Below, in pieces: positions 22,150-33,869 of a DNA stretch of 64,000 bases. Position 1 is the stretch's first letter; every line of letters starts with the position of its first letter. The stretch is taken from the NCBI GenBank assembly GCA_025331565.1, contig JAFREQ010000009.1, forward strand, positions 4,143,501-4,207,500, written 5' to 3'. This stretch comes from Holacanthus passer. Its lineage: Eukaryota; Chordata; Actinopteri; Pomacanthidae. A program made the position numbers and the translations under genes. The notes below the pieces were generated by a model. The model did no database searches. It saw only the letters and a list, made by a program, of their open reading frames with translations, and was not told where the DNA came from.

Positions 22150-25000
22150 ACTTTACTTCCAGCCCTCAAAGAAAGAAATAAAGAACTTTAGCAGTAGCAT
22201 CAGTGAGAGTGATGAACACAGCAAGGTTTTAGACAGGATTTTGATGTTGTCCCTCATACACAGAGTGTGCTGAAGGGGCAGAAAAGCAGTGTGTTCGCTG
22301 TAGAAAATCCTCCTGTAAGATATAGTTTTTCCAATTACTTGCTGTTGTCTTTTCTTTCTCACTCTCTTTTCCCCTTGTACTGCGGTGATTAAATTGGCTG
22401 AGAAATGTAATATTAGAAGTTTTAGTTAATTCGATTCTTCTGAGACAACGGCTGCAGGCTAAAACTACTTTCTTTCAAATAGTAAATTGATGATTGTTCT
22501 TGGCATTTTTCATCCCAATAATTTTTTTAACGTCTAATGGAGGATGCATGGTGCAGTATTAGCAGCACAAGGTAGCAGTTTATACAGCATCTAATGGTAT
22601 TGTTTCTGAGATATCCTTTTGAGAGTGTTTTTCTGCATTTAGCAGCTATTATGAAGTCTTATGAGGGCAACTTATTATTCATAATTTGCACAGGTTATCC
22701 TCTCTGTTGCTTAATTTCCTTTTTGTTATTGGATTTTTGTCAGATTGATATTCAAGGTGCTATAAAATATGCATGAGCAATTCTCAGTTGTAGGAGTAGT
22801 TTAATTTAACTATAAGTTCAAGAGAATTCCTACTTATTCTAGAGCTAAACAAATACGACAGAGGGGTTTTTGTGTGGGTTGTGCTGGGAGAAGTAAAACC
22901 GAAGTGTTTCTCAGATTAACGTGCAGACAGAGTAGAGGAGGAGAGAAGCTGACACAGCACAGATTTAGCAAAGAGAGAAAGCAGTGAGGAGAGAATAAGC
23001 CAGGACAGACAGTGAGGAAAGGAGTAAATCAGACCTCGAGGAGACTGAAAAATTGCAAGGACTCAGAGTGAGGATGGAGGGATGTTGATTGATAGGGGAA
23101 TGACTTGTCTGTTGTTTATCACTGGAGTTAAGATGGTGTTAAGTAGCCTTATGGTGTGGTGGGGGAGAAGTATGAGACGGCTAGAGAGACAGCTAGAGAG
23201 ATGGGGAGGGTGGATGAGAGGAAAAATAATTATGGTGAGGTGGAGGATTGCAGCTTATGGGTTTAAAGTGAGAGGTACATACTTTTTAGAATATTGACAA
23301 TATGACGTTATAAGGCAGAGATGAAGTTAGAGAGATTAGTAGGTACAAAGACAGAAATCTCATGTGAGTTATTTTTATAGTCTTCGTTTGCCTTGCCCTG
23401 TAGAAATCTATTAAGCCATTGATTCTTGAGTCTCACAGAAATCCTTACTTTCGCCCTTTGTTTCTGCCATATTCATTCAGGTATAGCAGCCATGTGTCAG
23501 TTGTCACTTCCACACCAGTACAAATTTCCAACAATCAATTTGTTTCCATTTTATTGGAACCAGGAGCCATATTTTTTCTCTTGGTGGATAGTGGAGGAAG
23601 GGTGCTTGTTTTCTTATGCCTGTTTGGGATCCTTCTTGAGATTTATTATATAATGTACTACACAACATTGTGTGATTTAGAATGAAGACAGTTTGAGATA
23701 TGGGCCTATATTTTTGAAATATTCCTTTAAGCAGACGTGTTTCTCAAGACCTGAAGCACTGATAAAAGGCATACTGTGGTAGAAAGTTCTCCTTTTTCTA
23801 TGAAATCTCTAGCATACATCGCTTCCATTGCCTTCTTATGGAAAACGGCCAACTGAGAGCTTGACCGCAGCGTGAATGTGTAAACAAATTCCTCTAAGCC
23901 TACACTACTCTAAAAACTTTCAGCTTTGTATGTACTACATCTCCATCTCCATAAGCGAACAACTTAAGTTACGTCTTCCTTTCACTGGAAAGTTGGCTAT
24001 GTTCCTTCACACAGTGTACCCTCACACAATGTTCACACAGATATGAATAGAAGAGAGACAAAACTTACAACTACACACAATATCCCGGTAAGTCATAGTA
24101 ACATTTTAAGCAGACATTATCACAATAACACCTACGCACAGGTGTGAGCTTCAGTAAAAACTAAGAGCAGCCTGAGTGGCTACTCACTACAACATTCATG
24201 CAAACCTTAGAGACGGGTGTGTTGGATCTTAAAACTGTTGGTTGCACCCTCTGTTTATGAGTTTTGTTTACATACACATTGTACCTGGGCTGTCTGTCTG
24301 AAGATTGTTAAAGAGGACATTTTTACCAACATGGCTCTGTGGATGCGAATGATGATTTTAGTCTTGGTCTACTCTTTAATATCGATACAACTATTAAATG
24401 CATTGCCTTAAAATATTAAAATATTACAGTTGTGGTCCCCAGAGGATTAATCCTACAGACCTTGGTAATGACTGACCTGACTTTTTCTCTAGCGCCACCA
24501 TGAGTTCAACATTTTTGCCCTGCCTTCTTGTGTGGCCATTCAAAATAGCTTTAAATACCTTTGCCTTTAGACATTCAAGGACATGTTGTATCAACTCCCT
24601 TGTTTCAAGCTTCCCTGAGGCCTTAATTAACACTTATGTTTTGTTCAAGTCCTATTAGTTTTGTTTACAGGGCCATTATCTATCTATTGCTCCCCCTTTG
24701 TGCCCTCATCCTTCATGTTCAATCTGTTGTATTTTTTTGAGACTTTCACTCTTTAAGTCTGAATCCATCTTTCTTTATCTGTTGATTCTATCACATACAT
24801 CTTTTTCAGGGAATGAGTGTACAGCGTGTTAAAAAATAGAGACACAGTTTTAGGGTGTGTCAGCCAGTAACTGCAGATAAATTTGTCTCGACAAATGACT
24901 GTCAGCAGTGTAATGGAATTGGTCCTGTGATCCATTTCCAACCCTCTGAGAGGCTTTAGCCTTGTGATCGTAGAGATAACATCTCATTCTGTCTCCACAG

Positions 25001-25090
25001 AATACCAATGTCATACTCTGCCTCTGACTGCAGCACTTCTGCATGGATTCATTCAAGCCACAAAACTTTTTCTGCTGCTTGAGAGAAGAA
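25001..25090 (+). other. candidate coding exon (90 nt)
   Basis: A strong acceptor (cattctgtctccacag) ends at 25000 and a strong donor (AGAAGAA|GTGAGT) follows 25090. One frame is open throughout (two leading bases, then YQCHTLPLTAALLHG... to LLLERR, one trailing base). No family recognised. Its end phase matches the start phase of the candidate at 35466, giving an ACA codon across the join, but one in three random pairs would match. A 160-codon - strand frame overlaps here and shows no family features. Confidence 0.25.
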
Positions 25091-25099
25091 GTGAGTTAG

Positions 25100-28000
25100 G
25101 CAAGGAGAATGGTGCAGTGTGAGAGAGAACCTGGAAAGAAAGAAAGAAGTCCTGAAATGTATCTGAAAATCCCAAAGGTTTTCCTCTTTGTAAATTTTCT
25201 AATGAAACAGGTGTTCCCCTTATCCTGCTGATATGAGAGCTGGGAAATGAGTTCACTCCTACCTCATTTACATTCATATGGAACAAAGGATTGGAAAAGT
25301 AAGAAGCCTTTTCATCACATTTCCCGTAATGTGACTTGTTATTTCCTTGTCCACTGCAGAACAGATTTAATCTTCTTTGACCTGCTGAATGTGTCAGTGT
25401 GACAACTGACTGATCATGATTAAGAGTTATGTTTACACAAGTTATGCCATTACAATGCACAAGGTTGGCTGGAATTAAAGGACTAGTCAAAAAGCCTGTG
25501 AAATTTGTTAGATGTGTTTTTATATAAATGCTCACAGGTATGGAGGTTATTTGTGGTATTTGTGTATGTAGGAGTTGAAAGCACTGTGCTTAATATGAAG
25601 TAGAACACTTGCACTCAGATGCCTAATAATTTATCGTGTCAAAATGCACTCGAGGTTTTGCTTGCCTTTTAGGATTGTTTTAATGGAAGATGATAATGGT
25701 TCAGATCATACTGTGGAAATGACAGCAAAACTTTTCACTTTCATCAGTGTGTTTCATGGAAGAAATATCAAGGCATTAAACATCAAAATCAACATATCAG
25801 AAAGTTGTCATATATGCGATTATGTCACAGCTGATGCAGTGAGGATGGAGATATTTGTTACTCTGAATGGAGCTCTTGAAATGCTGATACATCTCACTCA
25901 ACACACTAAAATCAGTGAATCTGAGCTGAGCAAAAAGAAATCAGACAGTCAGGCCCTGTAACTTCAAACACAGGTTGTGGCTGCTTGTGAGACAGATATG
26001 TATACATCAGTTTTCAACTTCGCAATTACTGTGAGTTTGCCTTTTCTGATATATCTGTGTGAGCTTTCTTATCCCTGGTTACATAAAAAATACATGACAA
26101 GGAATCAACTGTCATTGGAGTTTTTTTGTCTTTGTATGCTCAAAATGTAGTCTTTTGTTCCATTTTTGAACACAGTTAAATTGGCTATAATCAAATTTTT
26201 TACAACCCAGATTCCAAAACAAGTGACCTGCTAATGACCAAACTGCAAACAGATACAGTTGATACCTAGCTGGGGAGTGTAGGGGAGTCTTTAACAACTA
26301 AAGAGCCAGGTTTTTCCTTCAGGAGTTGTTAGAGACCCAAAACAGAGCTTACAGAAAGGGAATATTGGACCAGGTGGACAGAAATTGGACTCCAAATAAG
26401 TAATGTTGCCCTGTGTCTGCTAAATGCATGAATAAGCTGCTGTTACCCAAAAGGTCCACCATATTAACTTAAAAGGTGATGACATGTCAGTGTGGGTTTC
26501 ACAACTTATTTCTGATATCCTCAAATGACAAAAAAAATCTGTTATCGCAGGTTTAATGAAATAAAATTTTTTGCTTAGTTTTAGTCATTTTTTATTTAAA
26601 AGTCACTATTAATCTGCAAATTCAGAACAGCAACCTAGCAAAGTGATTAACTATAGGCTATCACTTGCCATATTGTTAGTCGCTATACTGTATGCTACAT
26701 AAATATTGTTTGTTTTTTTGGTTGAATAAATTAAAATATATTCTCATAACAGATAGATGGTCTATATTTGTAAAAACCAGTTGTGTGGTTGCAGCATCAA
26801 TGTATAAAAAAATGAATATTGTGATCCAAGATGGTGCCCATTCAATCTCAAGTAAGCTTCTCACTCGTCAAATACACCAAAATACTTTTTCAGGCCTCAC
26901 CAGCTCAATGCCATGGAAAGACATGTGCTTCTGTATTACATAGCATTCAAAAACAACATTTTGAGAATTCTGTCCATCCATATCTTTATGTATCAGATTT
27001 CTACATTTTGAAATGCCTTGGTGTAGGGACTCAGCCTTTTTTTAAGTGTCAGCAGCGTTACTATGGCACGTACAGTAGGGCTGTCATTGCTACAATTAGT
27101 GTGTGTATTTATGTGTGGGTTTGCAGCATAGCAGTCAGGTGACATCCTCTTAACTCTGCCAGCCACTCAGGCCTGTGTGTTGTCTGCACCACCCGCTGTG
27201 TACTCCCAAGGCTGTGCACGGCTCTGCATATCTGCCACCCCTGTGATAGTGCCAGTCTCTGTGTGGCTCTGTGCTAATGGTTTCCTTTGAATCATAAATT
27301 AGACTTGAAAGGAGGAAAAGAATGAGCACATGATTGAGGACTGAGGTGTAGAGAGAGCTTGATAGATTTTTCTATCATTAATACAGATTGTCTTGCCACC
27401 TAGCCTCTATCATGTAGGCTAATTATATTGATTTTGTCTGTCAGTCAAGGATTTTACCAGAGTGTAGCCTTTGTTGAGTGTGCATATGTGTGCTGCTGTA
27501 GAGAATTAGCCAGGTCACACAGGGGCCTGTCAGAGGACTTTGCCTGTAATTAAAGACTGTGTGACAGCAGCATGTTTCCCATTAGACCACCAGTATCACA
27601 TCCCAGCCATGTGACTCAGCTTTGGCAGTCCGGCACTCTTGCCCCTGTTTAATAAAGTTAAACAGAAACACTAAGGCTTAGATACTTAGGAGCCATTGTT
27701 TGGATTTGCCTATAGCAGTCCCTCTCTGAAGCAGCATTGATCAAATAAATAGAACAGGTTAGAAGAATTAAATATCCATTAATCTTCAAATTAATGTGTG
27801 CACCGTGTTAAGATAAAATCCTATGCGTCATGAGTTTGAATGAATTACATTACTGGGGATAGACTCGCTGCACAGATACCGGATGTAGCTGTTTTATTGA
27901 TTGCCTTAAGGGAGATTCTGAGGAGATGCTCACCAGTCTGTGTACATCAACACCAGTGTTCCACGCATGCTTTTCAGAAAGTACAGTTTCTTCTTTGATG

Positions 28001-28850
28001 TTACTGTTTCTTATGCTCAAGCCTCACCACATCTATCTCACATGCTCCTTTATTCACTGTCTTTGCCTTTTAGCTTGCTGTGTTCCCTGTTTGAGCTTGA
28101 ATGGCTGTTTTGAAGGGCTAAATACTACAGAGGCCATAATGACATGAATCCTACATACAGCACTATGACATGGTGGAGTCTGCTTCGAGGCAGAAAGAGG
28201 ATGTGGTTCCCAACTACAGCACTAGCTTGCCTACCTGTATTTAGGCAGGTCAAATGGCTGAGAAATGGCCACTCACTGATGCTGCATGGCATGGATGGGC
28301 AAAGTTGATGTGTGATGAGAGGAGGAGAGGGATTTTGTTTTGCTGTGATTCCTTTCTGCCATGTCAGCTGGTGCACATTTCCCAAGTCAGGTTAATTGGC
28401 TCTGGACATGTTAACTCAATGACACAGTCAGAGAGAGAAATGTGTTAGAGACAGCGACTCCCCCATTCGTTTTCTGTTTTGTGTGTTAATAGATGAATAG
28501 GCTTTGGATTAAACAGTTTTGTCTCTGCGCCAGAAAGCCCTGTTAAAAGACACTTTGGTGGCTCTGTGGTCATTTGCCAGAGATACTTTTGGCCACAGTA
28601 CAATTCCCTGCAGTAATGATGGACAATGATGTGAACTGGAAATACCAAAATGATGAATTCAAAAATCGTAAAATACTGTCACAGTAAAATGCATGCTAAA
28701 TTTTAGTACAGTGTTATATGTACTGTATGCCCATGACTGACTTGTTTATAACTCCCTGCAGCAGAGCTTGTCTATGGAAGAGGTTTCTATATATTGTGCA
28801 TATTTGTCTATGTTGTGAATTATTAATAGAGTATGCAGATTTTCTTTGAA
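25100..28850. other. intron-like sequence, no gene
   Basis: A 93-codon frame from ATG at 25683 to TAA at 25961, preceded by an acceptor-like cttgccttttag, is the only open stretch of note. It has mixed protein-like composition but no motif and is within chance length for this much sequence. The remainder is AT-rich with a GC-richer patch at 27160-27260. Confidence 0.4.
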
Positions 28851-28857
28851 GTCATAA

Positions 28858-29179
28858 GAGCTGAAACTATAAGTCACTTAATCCATTATTTGGTTTATCA
28901 ATGGACAAAAAAAATATCTTATCTTCAATTTTTTTATAATCAGTTTATTTTTTAATTAATTTTTTAAGCCAAAACATCATTCTCTGGTTCAAGGGTGAGG
29001 ATTTGCTGCTATTTTCCATTTTAATCACTGCAAATTTAATGTGTTTGGGTTTTTGCTGGTGCACAAAAACAAGACATTTGATTACATCATCTTGGCCTTT
29101 AAGACATTGTGATGGACATTTTTGACTATTTCTTGACATTTTAGGTTTTCACAGACAATTGCATAGTGGTTGGTTGCAG
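28858..29179 (-). mobile_element. 'gggctgcaac' short DNA element, copy 1
   Basis: Begins 'gagctgaaact' and ends 'ggttggttgcag', with internal 'attctctggttcaagggtga', 'ggatttgctgctattttcc', 'aaacaagacatttgattaca' and 'gtgatggacatttttgacta'. These match a very abundant teleost non-autonomous element of about 300 bp whose ends carry TAATCGATTA-rich sequence. Degraded. Oriented opposite to the copy at 31.07 kb. Confidence 0.65.
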
Positions 29180-30258
29180 TTATATTGTCTCTGACATCTG
29201 ATTTTTGCCATTTAAAGTGAGTCACTCGGCAAGGCTCTTGGCTTTCCTTGGTGTGCTGTCACAACTGTCATAACTATTTTTGTTTTTTAGCCTGTTCAAA
29301 TGTTGCTGTGATTTTTACTTTTCTGTTTTGAATATAGACTGTAGATTGATGGCCTGAAATTACAGTTGTACATGTAGAGATCAGGGTCAATGTAAAATTA
29401 TGAATGACTTGTCAATGTGTCAATCATATAGTATGTCTCAGTGTTGATGAAAAAACAATCAGGAATCCTCACACATATCAAACTGAACACTGCATAGGAA
29501 TTTTGGCTGCTGCTTTTCATGCTATCTGAAATATGTGGACAAGACGGAAACGCGCAAACACTGTCAGAACTGTCAAACTGTATATGGTTTGGGAGTCATT
29601 GGCAAACGACCTGTCCTGTTTTTTTAGGTATGAGGACATGTTGGCCATAACAGGAGCCCTTGATTCTTTAGCACTGACAATAAAATCTGATGTTTCCTGT
29701 CTCCCTTTCTTTTTTGAGTTCTTTAACCAGATTATTTATCTAAAAGTTTTATGTTGAAAATGAAACAACCTAAAATGCTCAGGTTGTTTGTTTCTTTGAA
29801 ATCAAAGAATAAATTTTGATGTAGTCAGCAAAGCCTTGAGAAAGTAGAACTGTCATGACTGCAACTTTCCAGTTTTCTCCTGCATGCTGTACTGTATGTT
29901 TACGGTTTGTTCCCCCTGTCACTGCCAAGAGACACAGTTAAAGCACTCAGCTTGGTGTCATCTTTGTGACAGCCTTTTTTAAAAGACTGGTCGGCTAGTC
30001 GGTTCAGCCACAGTTTAATATTTACTTTAATTGAAATTCCCACTGTCAATGTTTACAAAGTAGAGGTGGAGAGAAGGATCTGGAAATGACAATAATTTCG
30101 TTTTACTCTTTTAACCCTCTGTTGTTCCTGGACAAACAACAGCAGTAACAGCTTACACTGTTGAATTAAATTAGCCCTCCAGCAAGTTTATTTTTGTGTG
30201 TGTAATGTGTTGGGTTAGCTGTTAGTTAACACCTGAAACAAACACCCAAAACACCTGA

Positions 30259-30306
30259 AGCAATAACTCACAAACACATGTGAACATGTGTTTGTGAGTT
30301 ATTGCT
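30259..30306. repeat. perfect 22-bp hairpin
   Basis: The left arm 30259-30280 (agcaataactcacaaacaca, then tg) and the right arm 30285-30306 are perfect reverse complements of 22 bases, separated by the four bases TGAA. There is no mismatch. The surroundings are ordinary AT-rich sequence with no matching transposon ends. It could be a recent template-switch product or a folded element remnant; at 48 nt it is shorter than a usual microRNA precursor stem. Confidence 0.95.
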
Positions 30307-31066
30307 AAATTTCTTAGAAACACTAAATGGCAGTAAAGACACATCCTGTTTGTCCTGGCTAATTTGGTTATGTCAATTGATTGACATCCTTTAAAAGAGA
30401 TGCTGGAGCCAGAACATTGACATCCTTCCATCTCTTTTTACACACACACGAACACACACTGAAATCCACAAAAACATAACATAGTACATAGTATTATATA
30501 AAGCACAGGGCCTGTGCTCAGATGTTATTGATATGTGTAATCATGGAGTGCCCTACTCTAATGGAGGAAGACTCAGTGCCTCTCAGGAAGTCTGGCCTTT
30601 TGAAATGTCACAGTCGTTTCAGAGGACTATCCTTTAAAAGAGAAGATTTCAGTCCTTCGTCATTCTCTTGTCTTTTCGCTCCTTTTTCAGACTGTGTTCT
30701 CTCTTCTTGCTCTCCAGTGTTCATTGTTCATCTTCTCTCTTTGAGTCCATTTTGAAGCTTTGAAGAATGTCAGTATGTGCTTTTTGGTTCTGGCAAAGGT
30801 AATGGGCAACAGAGCTGCACTGTGGCAGCTAAAGGTGCAGTGCCACACTGTAATAGGTATGTTTAATCTGCCTTGAGGGATTTCCCTGTGGATGCCTTTT
30901 ATATTTTGAGTTCTCCCTTGAACCCGTTTATATCTTAGACATTCTCCTTACATAATGGGACAGTGCATGTAGTTCAGCACCTACAGAATTAGATGGAGAT
31001 GCAAAAGCCAGACAAACCAGACAAAACATTTCAGAATGAAAAAAATAGTCACAAAAATAGCAAAGT

Positions 31067-31364
31067 AGGGCTGCAACCAATGATAACTTTCATCGCCAAT
31101 TAGTCTGCCACTTATATTGAACAATGTCCTTTATAATTTCTCACAGCTGAAGTTGATGTGTTGAAACATCCAGTTTTGCCTGCACAATTGTCCAGAACCC
31201 TAAAATATTCAGTTAATTATCATGTATGACACAGAAAATGCATCAAATTCTTATCTTTGAGAAGTTGTAACCATTCTTTACTTAAAAAAAGATTGTTTGA
31301 TTATTAAAGTAGCTGCTGAGCAACATTTCTATTGATAGACTAATCAACTGGTCATTGCAGCTCA
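31067..31364 (+). mobile_element. 'gggctgcaac' short DNA element, copy 2
   Basis: Starts 'agggctgcaaccaatgataa' and ends 'ggtcattgcagctc', the inverted ends of the same family as the copy at 28.86 kb, here in forward orientation. The interior 'taaaatattcagttaattat' matches the family body. About 300 bp, degraded. Confidence 0.65.
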
Positions 31365-31819
31365 ACAGCTAACATTGTCTATCTGTTATATTCTCTGTCA
31401 AGTTATTAGCAAAAGGGAAAACAAATATTACACTTGGGGAACTTGCTAGAGCCATACCTCTTTCTATTGGGATCCTTTTTTCTAAGAGTGTGCAGCACTC
31501 TAGTTCTGTGCCAGTGGGACCCAGCTGATATGAGTCTCATACACTTTACCTTAACATAAAACCTTTAAACACTCAGACAGGGAATGAAGTGCTTTGCTTC
31601 ACCAAAGGTCACTCCCACAGATTTCTCCCACTCTGTTGCAGTGCTTGGCAGCAAGAAGGAAAAGGCTGAACCCAGCAGGCTGCTGCTTTATGACCTTAGG
31701 TGGACTCCATTCCTGGACAAATATACCCTTGATCTGTCTTTATACTACACCTCTCACAAGGTTAAATTGTGAAAGAGCCTTTGCAGAAATTCAACAAAGC
31801 AAGCAATTTTTTATACAGT

Positions 31820-32340
31820 ATAGATGTGAGGGATGTGCACAATTAGTTGACTAAATGTTGCTACCCTCGCTAATCGCACCAGAAATACTAGTCTATTAAA
31901 CTTATTATTACAGTGGAAGGCACTTATTAGTGATCATGGTTGATCAGCTGCTTATATGGATCAAAAACTTGGGACAGAATCATTCCTACTTTTTAAATAA
32001 TTTGCCTAAAGTAATTCAGTCCTCCGCTTACAGTGTTTATTTTGTGTCTTTTCATATATGACAACAAAATTGGGAAAAAAATTAAATTCTTTTGTATTAC
32101 TTTATTTTTTCACTTCACTCCCATGATACTGTTCTTTGCCCCATGGTAACCTGTCTGCTTCCAGCTGGCTAACTGAGGCTGGTGCTGTGAGCACATTGAC
32201 ATCATGATGGGGAAAAAGAAAGCGATCAAGGCAGAAATTGCTATTAATGTAATGTGTAAATGACTGAAGAGTTCATTTGGCCTGTTAGACGTTGGCACAG
32301 CAGCTAAAACATTAGCTTTAGCATAGCTAGCTCAAGAGCG
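31820..32340 (+). repeat. degraded DNA element ('gatgtgcac...gttgac' type)
   Basis: 'gagggatgtgcacaattagt', then tgacta, and 'cgcaccagaaatactagtct' resemble another teleost short element family with gatgtgc-gactagtcgac ends. The right limit near 32340 is uncertain. No coding capacity. Confidence 0.4.
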
Positions 32341-32379
32341 TAATAATAATAAGTTAATATGTTTTTAGGGACAGATGTT

Positions 32380-33500
32380 GAAAGAGTGGGCATTGTTAGG
32401 AAAACCAAAGAAATGTGTTGTCATTGAATGTTATGAAAATATGTTTAACAATACTTGCGCCTTGGCATTTATTAGTAGTACATAAGTGTAATTACTGGGA
32501 AAGAGGGTTGACCAGGCTGACCAGGTAAAAGTCCAGGCAGTTACCATGATAGTCTGCATGTAAATGTGCTCTTTGTTTCTGTCAGTGAACCTTGTAGATT
32601 TAGGTGGTAACAACATTAAGAGAATTGGATATTGACACAGTGCCTCTCCTTGTTTCACATAATAATTTAGACTCTGGTCTGTTGGCCTTTGAGATTGTGC
32701 TGTTTCTGATCTGTAGCATTTATAATTTGTATGACCTCAAATGTGACTGGCTCAGTCTGCAAGTCTTTGAATCAGTCAGGCACACGCCACGCTCCTCTTT
32801 CATCTCCCTCCCCATCACTTGCTTGTTTTGTCTCCTAGCAGTAGAAGTATGATGAGATGAGAACATGCAGTGTTGCTGTTTACAAAAATGACTGCCAACC
32901 TGACATTCAACTGTCCATCAGCTGCCTACATGAATTCTTATTGCCTTTCGTTGTGTCTTCCTGCCTGTCATTTTTCTCTCTCCATCTCCAGCATGACATG
33001 CCTTTCTTCCCCTAGTGCCTCACTCCTCCTTGTCCTCTCCTCTTCTTTCATCCTTTCATCAAGTCACTCCACCTCAATCTTCCACAGCTATCAGAGTTGT
33101 CAGCTTAACCATGCGTCCTCTTCTGCCTATTCTTTTGCCTTTACATCCTTTGCTCCTACCTCTCCTCTCTTGTCTTCATCCCAGTTTCCTGTTTCGGGTA
33201 AATGTCGTGGTCGCGTTGGATTTTGTATTGTATCAGTTTGTTTGAGCTGGAAACAGCTCCTTCTCCCTCGCTCATGTTTCCTCCCACCACACTATCGCAT
33301 TTATCTTCATCTCCCACTCGTGCCATCCTCCCTGTGTTCCTTTCTGTCTCTTTTTCTCCCTGTTTAATGTAGTTCCATCTTTCTGTGTCCATGTCGTTTG
33401 TCTTCCTCCTTTTCTCCTACTTTGGAAAACTTGTCTTTCTCCCTTTTCTTACTTGAGATTAATGTATCTGTCCATCTGTCAGGACTTGTGAATAAAGTTT
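32380..33500. repeat. pyrimidine-rich tract region, no gene
   Basis: From about 32780 to 33440 the + strand is strongly C/T-rich. It therefore carries a 165-codon Ser/Leu/Cys-rich + frame (32870-33367) and Arg/Glu-rich - frames, which are composition artefacts. No splice or domain evidence. Confidence 0.55.
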
Positions 33501-33502
33501 GT

Positions 33503-33868
33503 CTAAATGTATCTACTCCAAGAACTCAGAAAATCTGTCCTTACTGGGGCAGTGTATCGTTCAAAAAAACGTATTATTGCGCTGTCCTCAGATGAGAGGA
33601 ATTCAGTGGTTGAGATTTTGAAGGAGGCAGACTTGAAAGCCGAGAGGAAGATGGCTGCGGACCATTCTTTTTTTTTGCAATCGAGCATGGAACAATTTTC
33701 TGCTCTTAAATTTATTCCATGCACGTACAAGTGTTTCATTAAATTCGTCATGGTCATCATCACAACAATGTCCTTTTTGCATATACTGTATCGCATGCGA
33801 TTGGAATCAAGCCTGATTAAAATGGAGCCACACGTTTGATCTCTTCTTAGACATTTACATCTATACAA
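33503..33868. other. overlapping open frames on both strands
   Basis: A 110-codon + frame (33507-33839, ATG) and a 121-codon - frame (33503-33868) cover the same DNA. The + product has a charged, protein-like N-terminal half ('SKKRIIALSSDERNSVVEIL') and a hydrophobic patch near residues 75-90. No family recognised and no clear splice sites. It may be a fragment of an unrecognised element or chance. Confidence 0.25.
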
Positions 33869-33869
33869 C

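Larger units (their letters stand above)
20220..24995. other. no gene; several simple repeats
   Basis: Contains a TC-rich tract at 21515-21579, a (CA)16-type repeat at 22117-22148, and a purine-rich + strand at 22920-23250. A 92-codon frame at 20454-20732 and others show no family features. A donor ATCCCG|GTAAGT at about 24080 follows an open stretch from an acceptor-like CACACAG, but this is weak. Confidence 0.45.

Noticed and set aside
25053..25535. 160-codon - frame
   Set aside because: No recognisable domain, overlaps a + strand exon candidate, and length is possible by chance in 64 kb of two-strand sequence.
32870..33367. 165-codon + frame
   Set aside because: Product is Ser/Leu/Cys-rich because the strand is almost all pyrimidine; no domain, no splice support.
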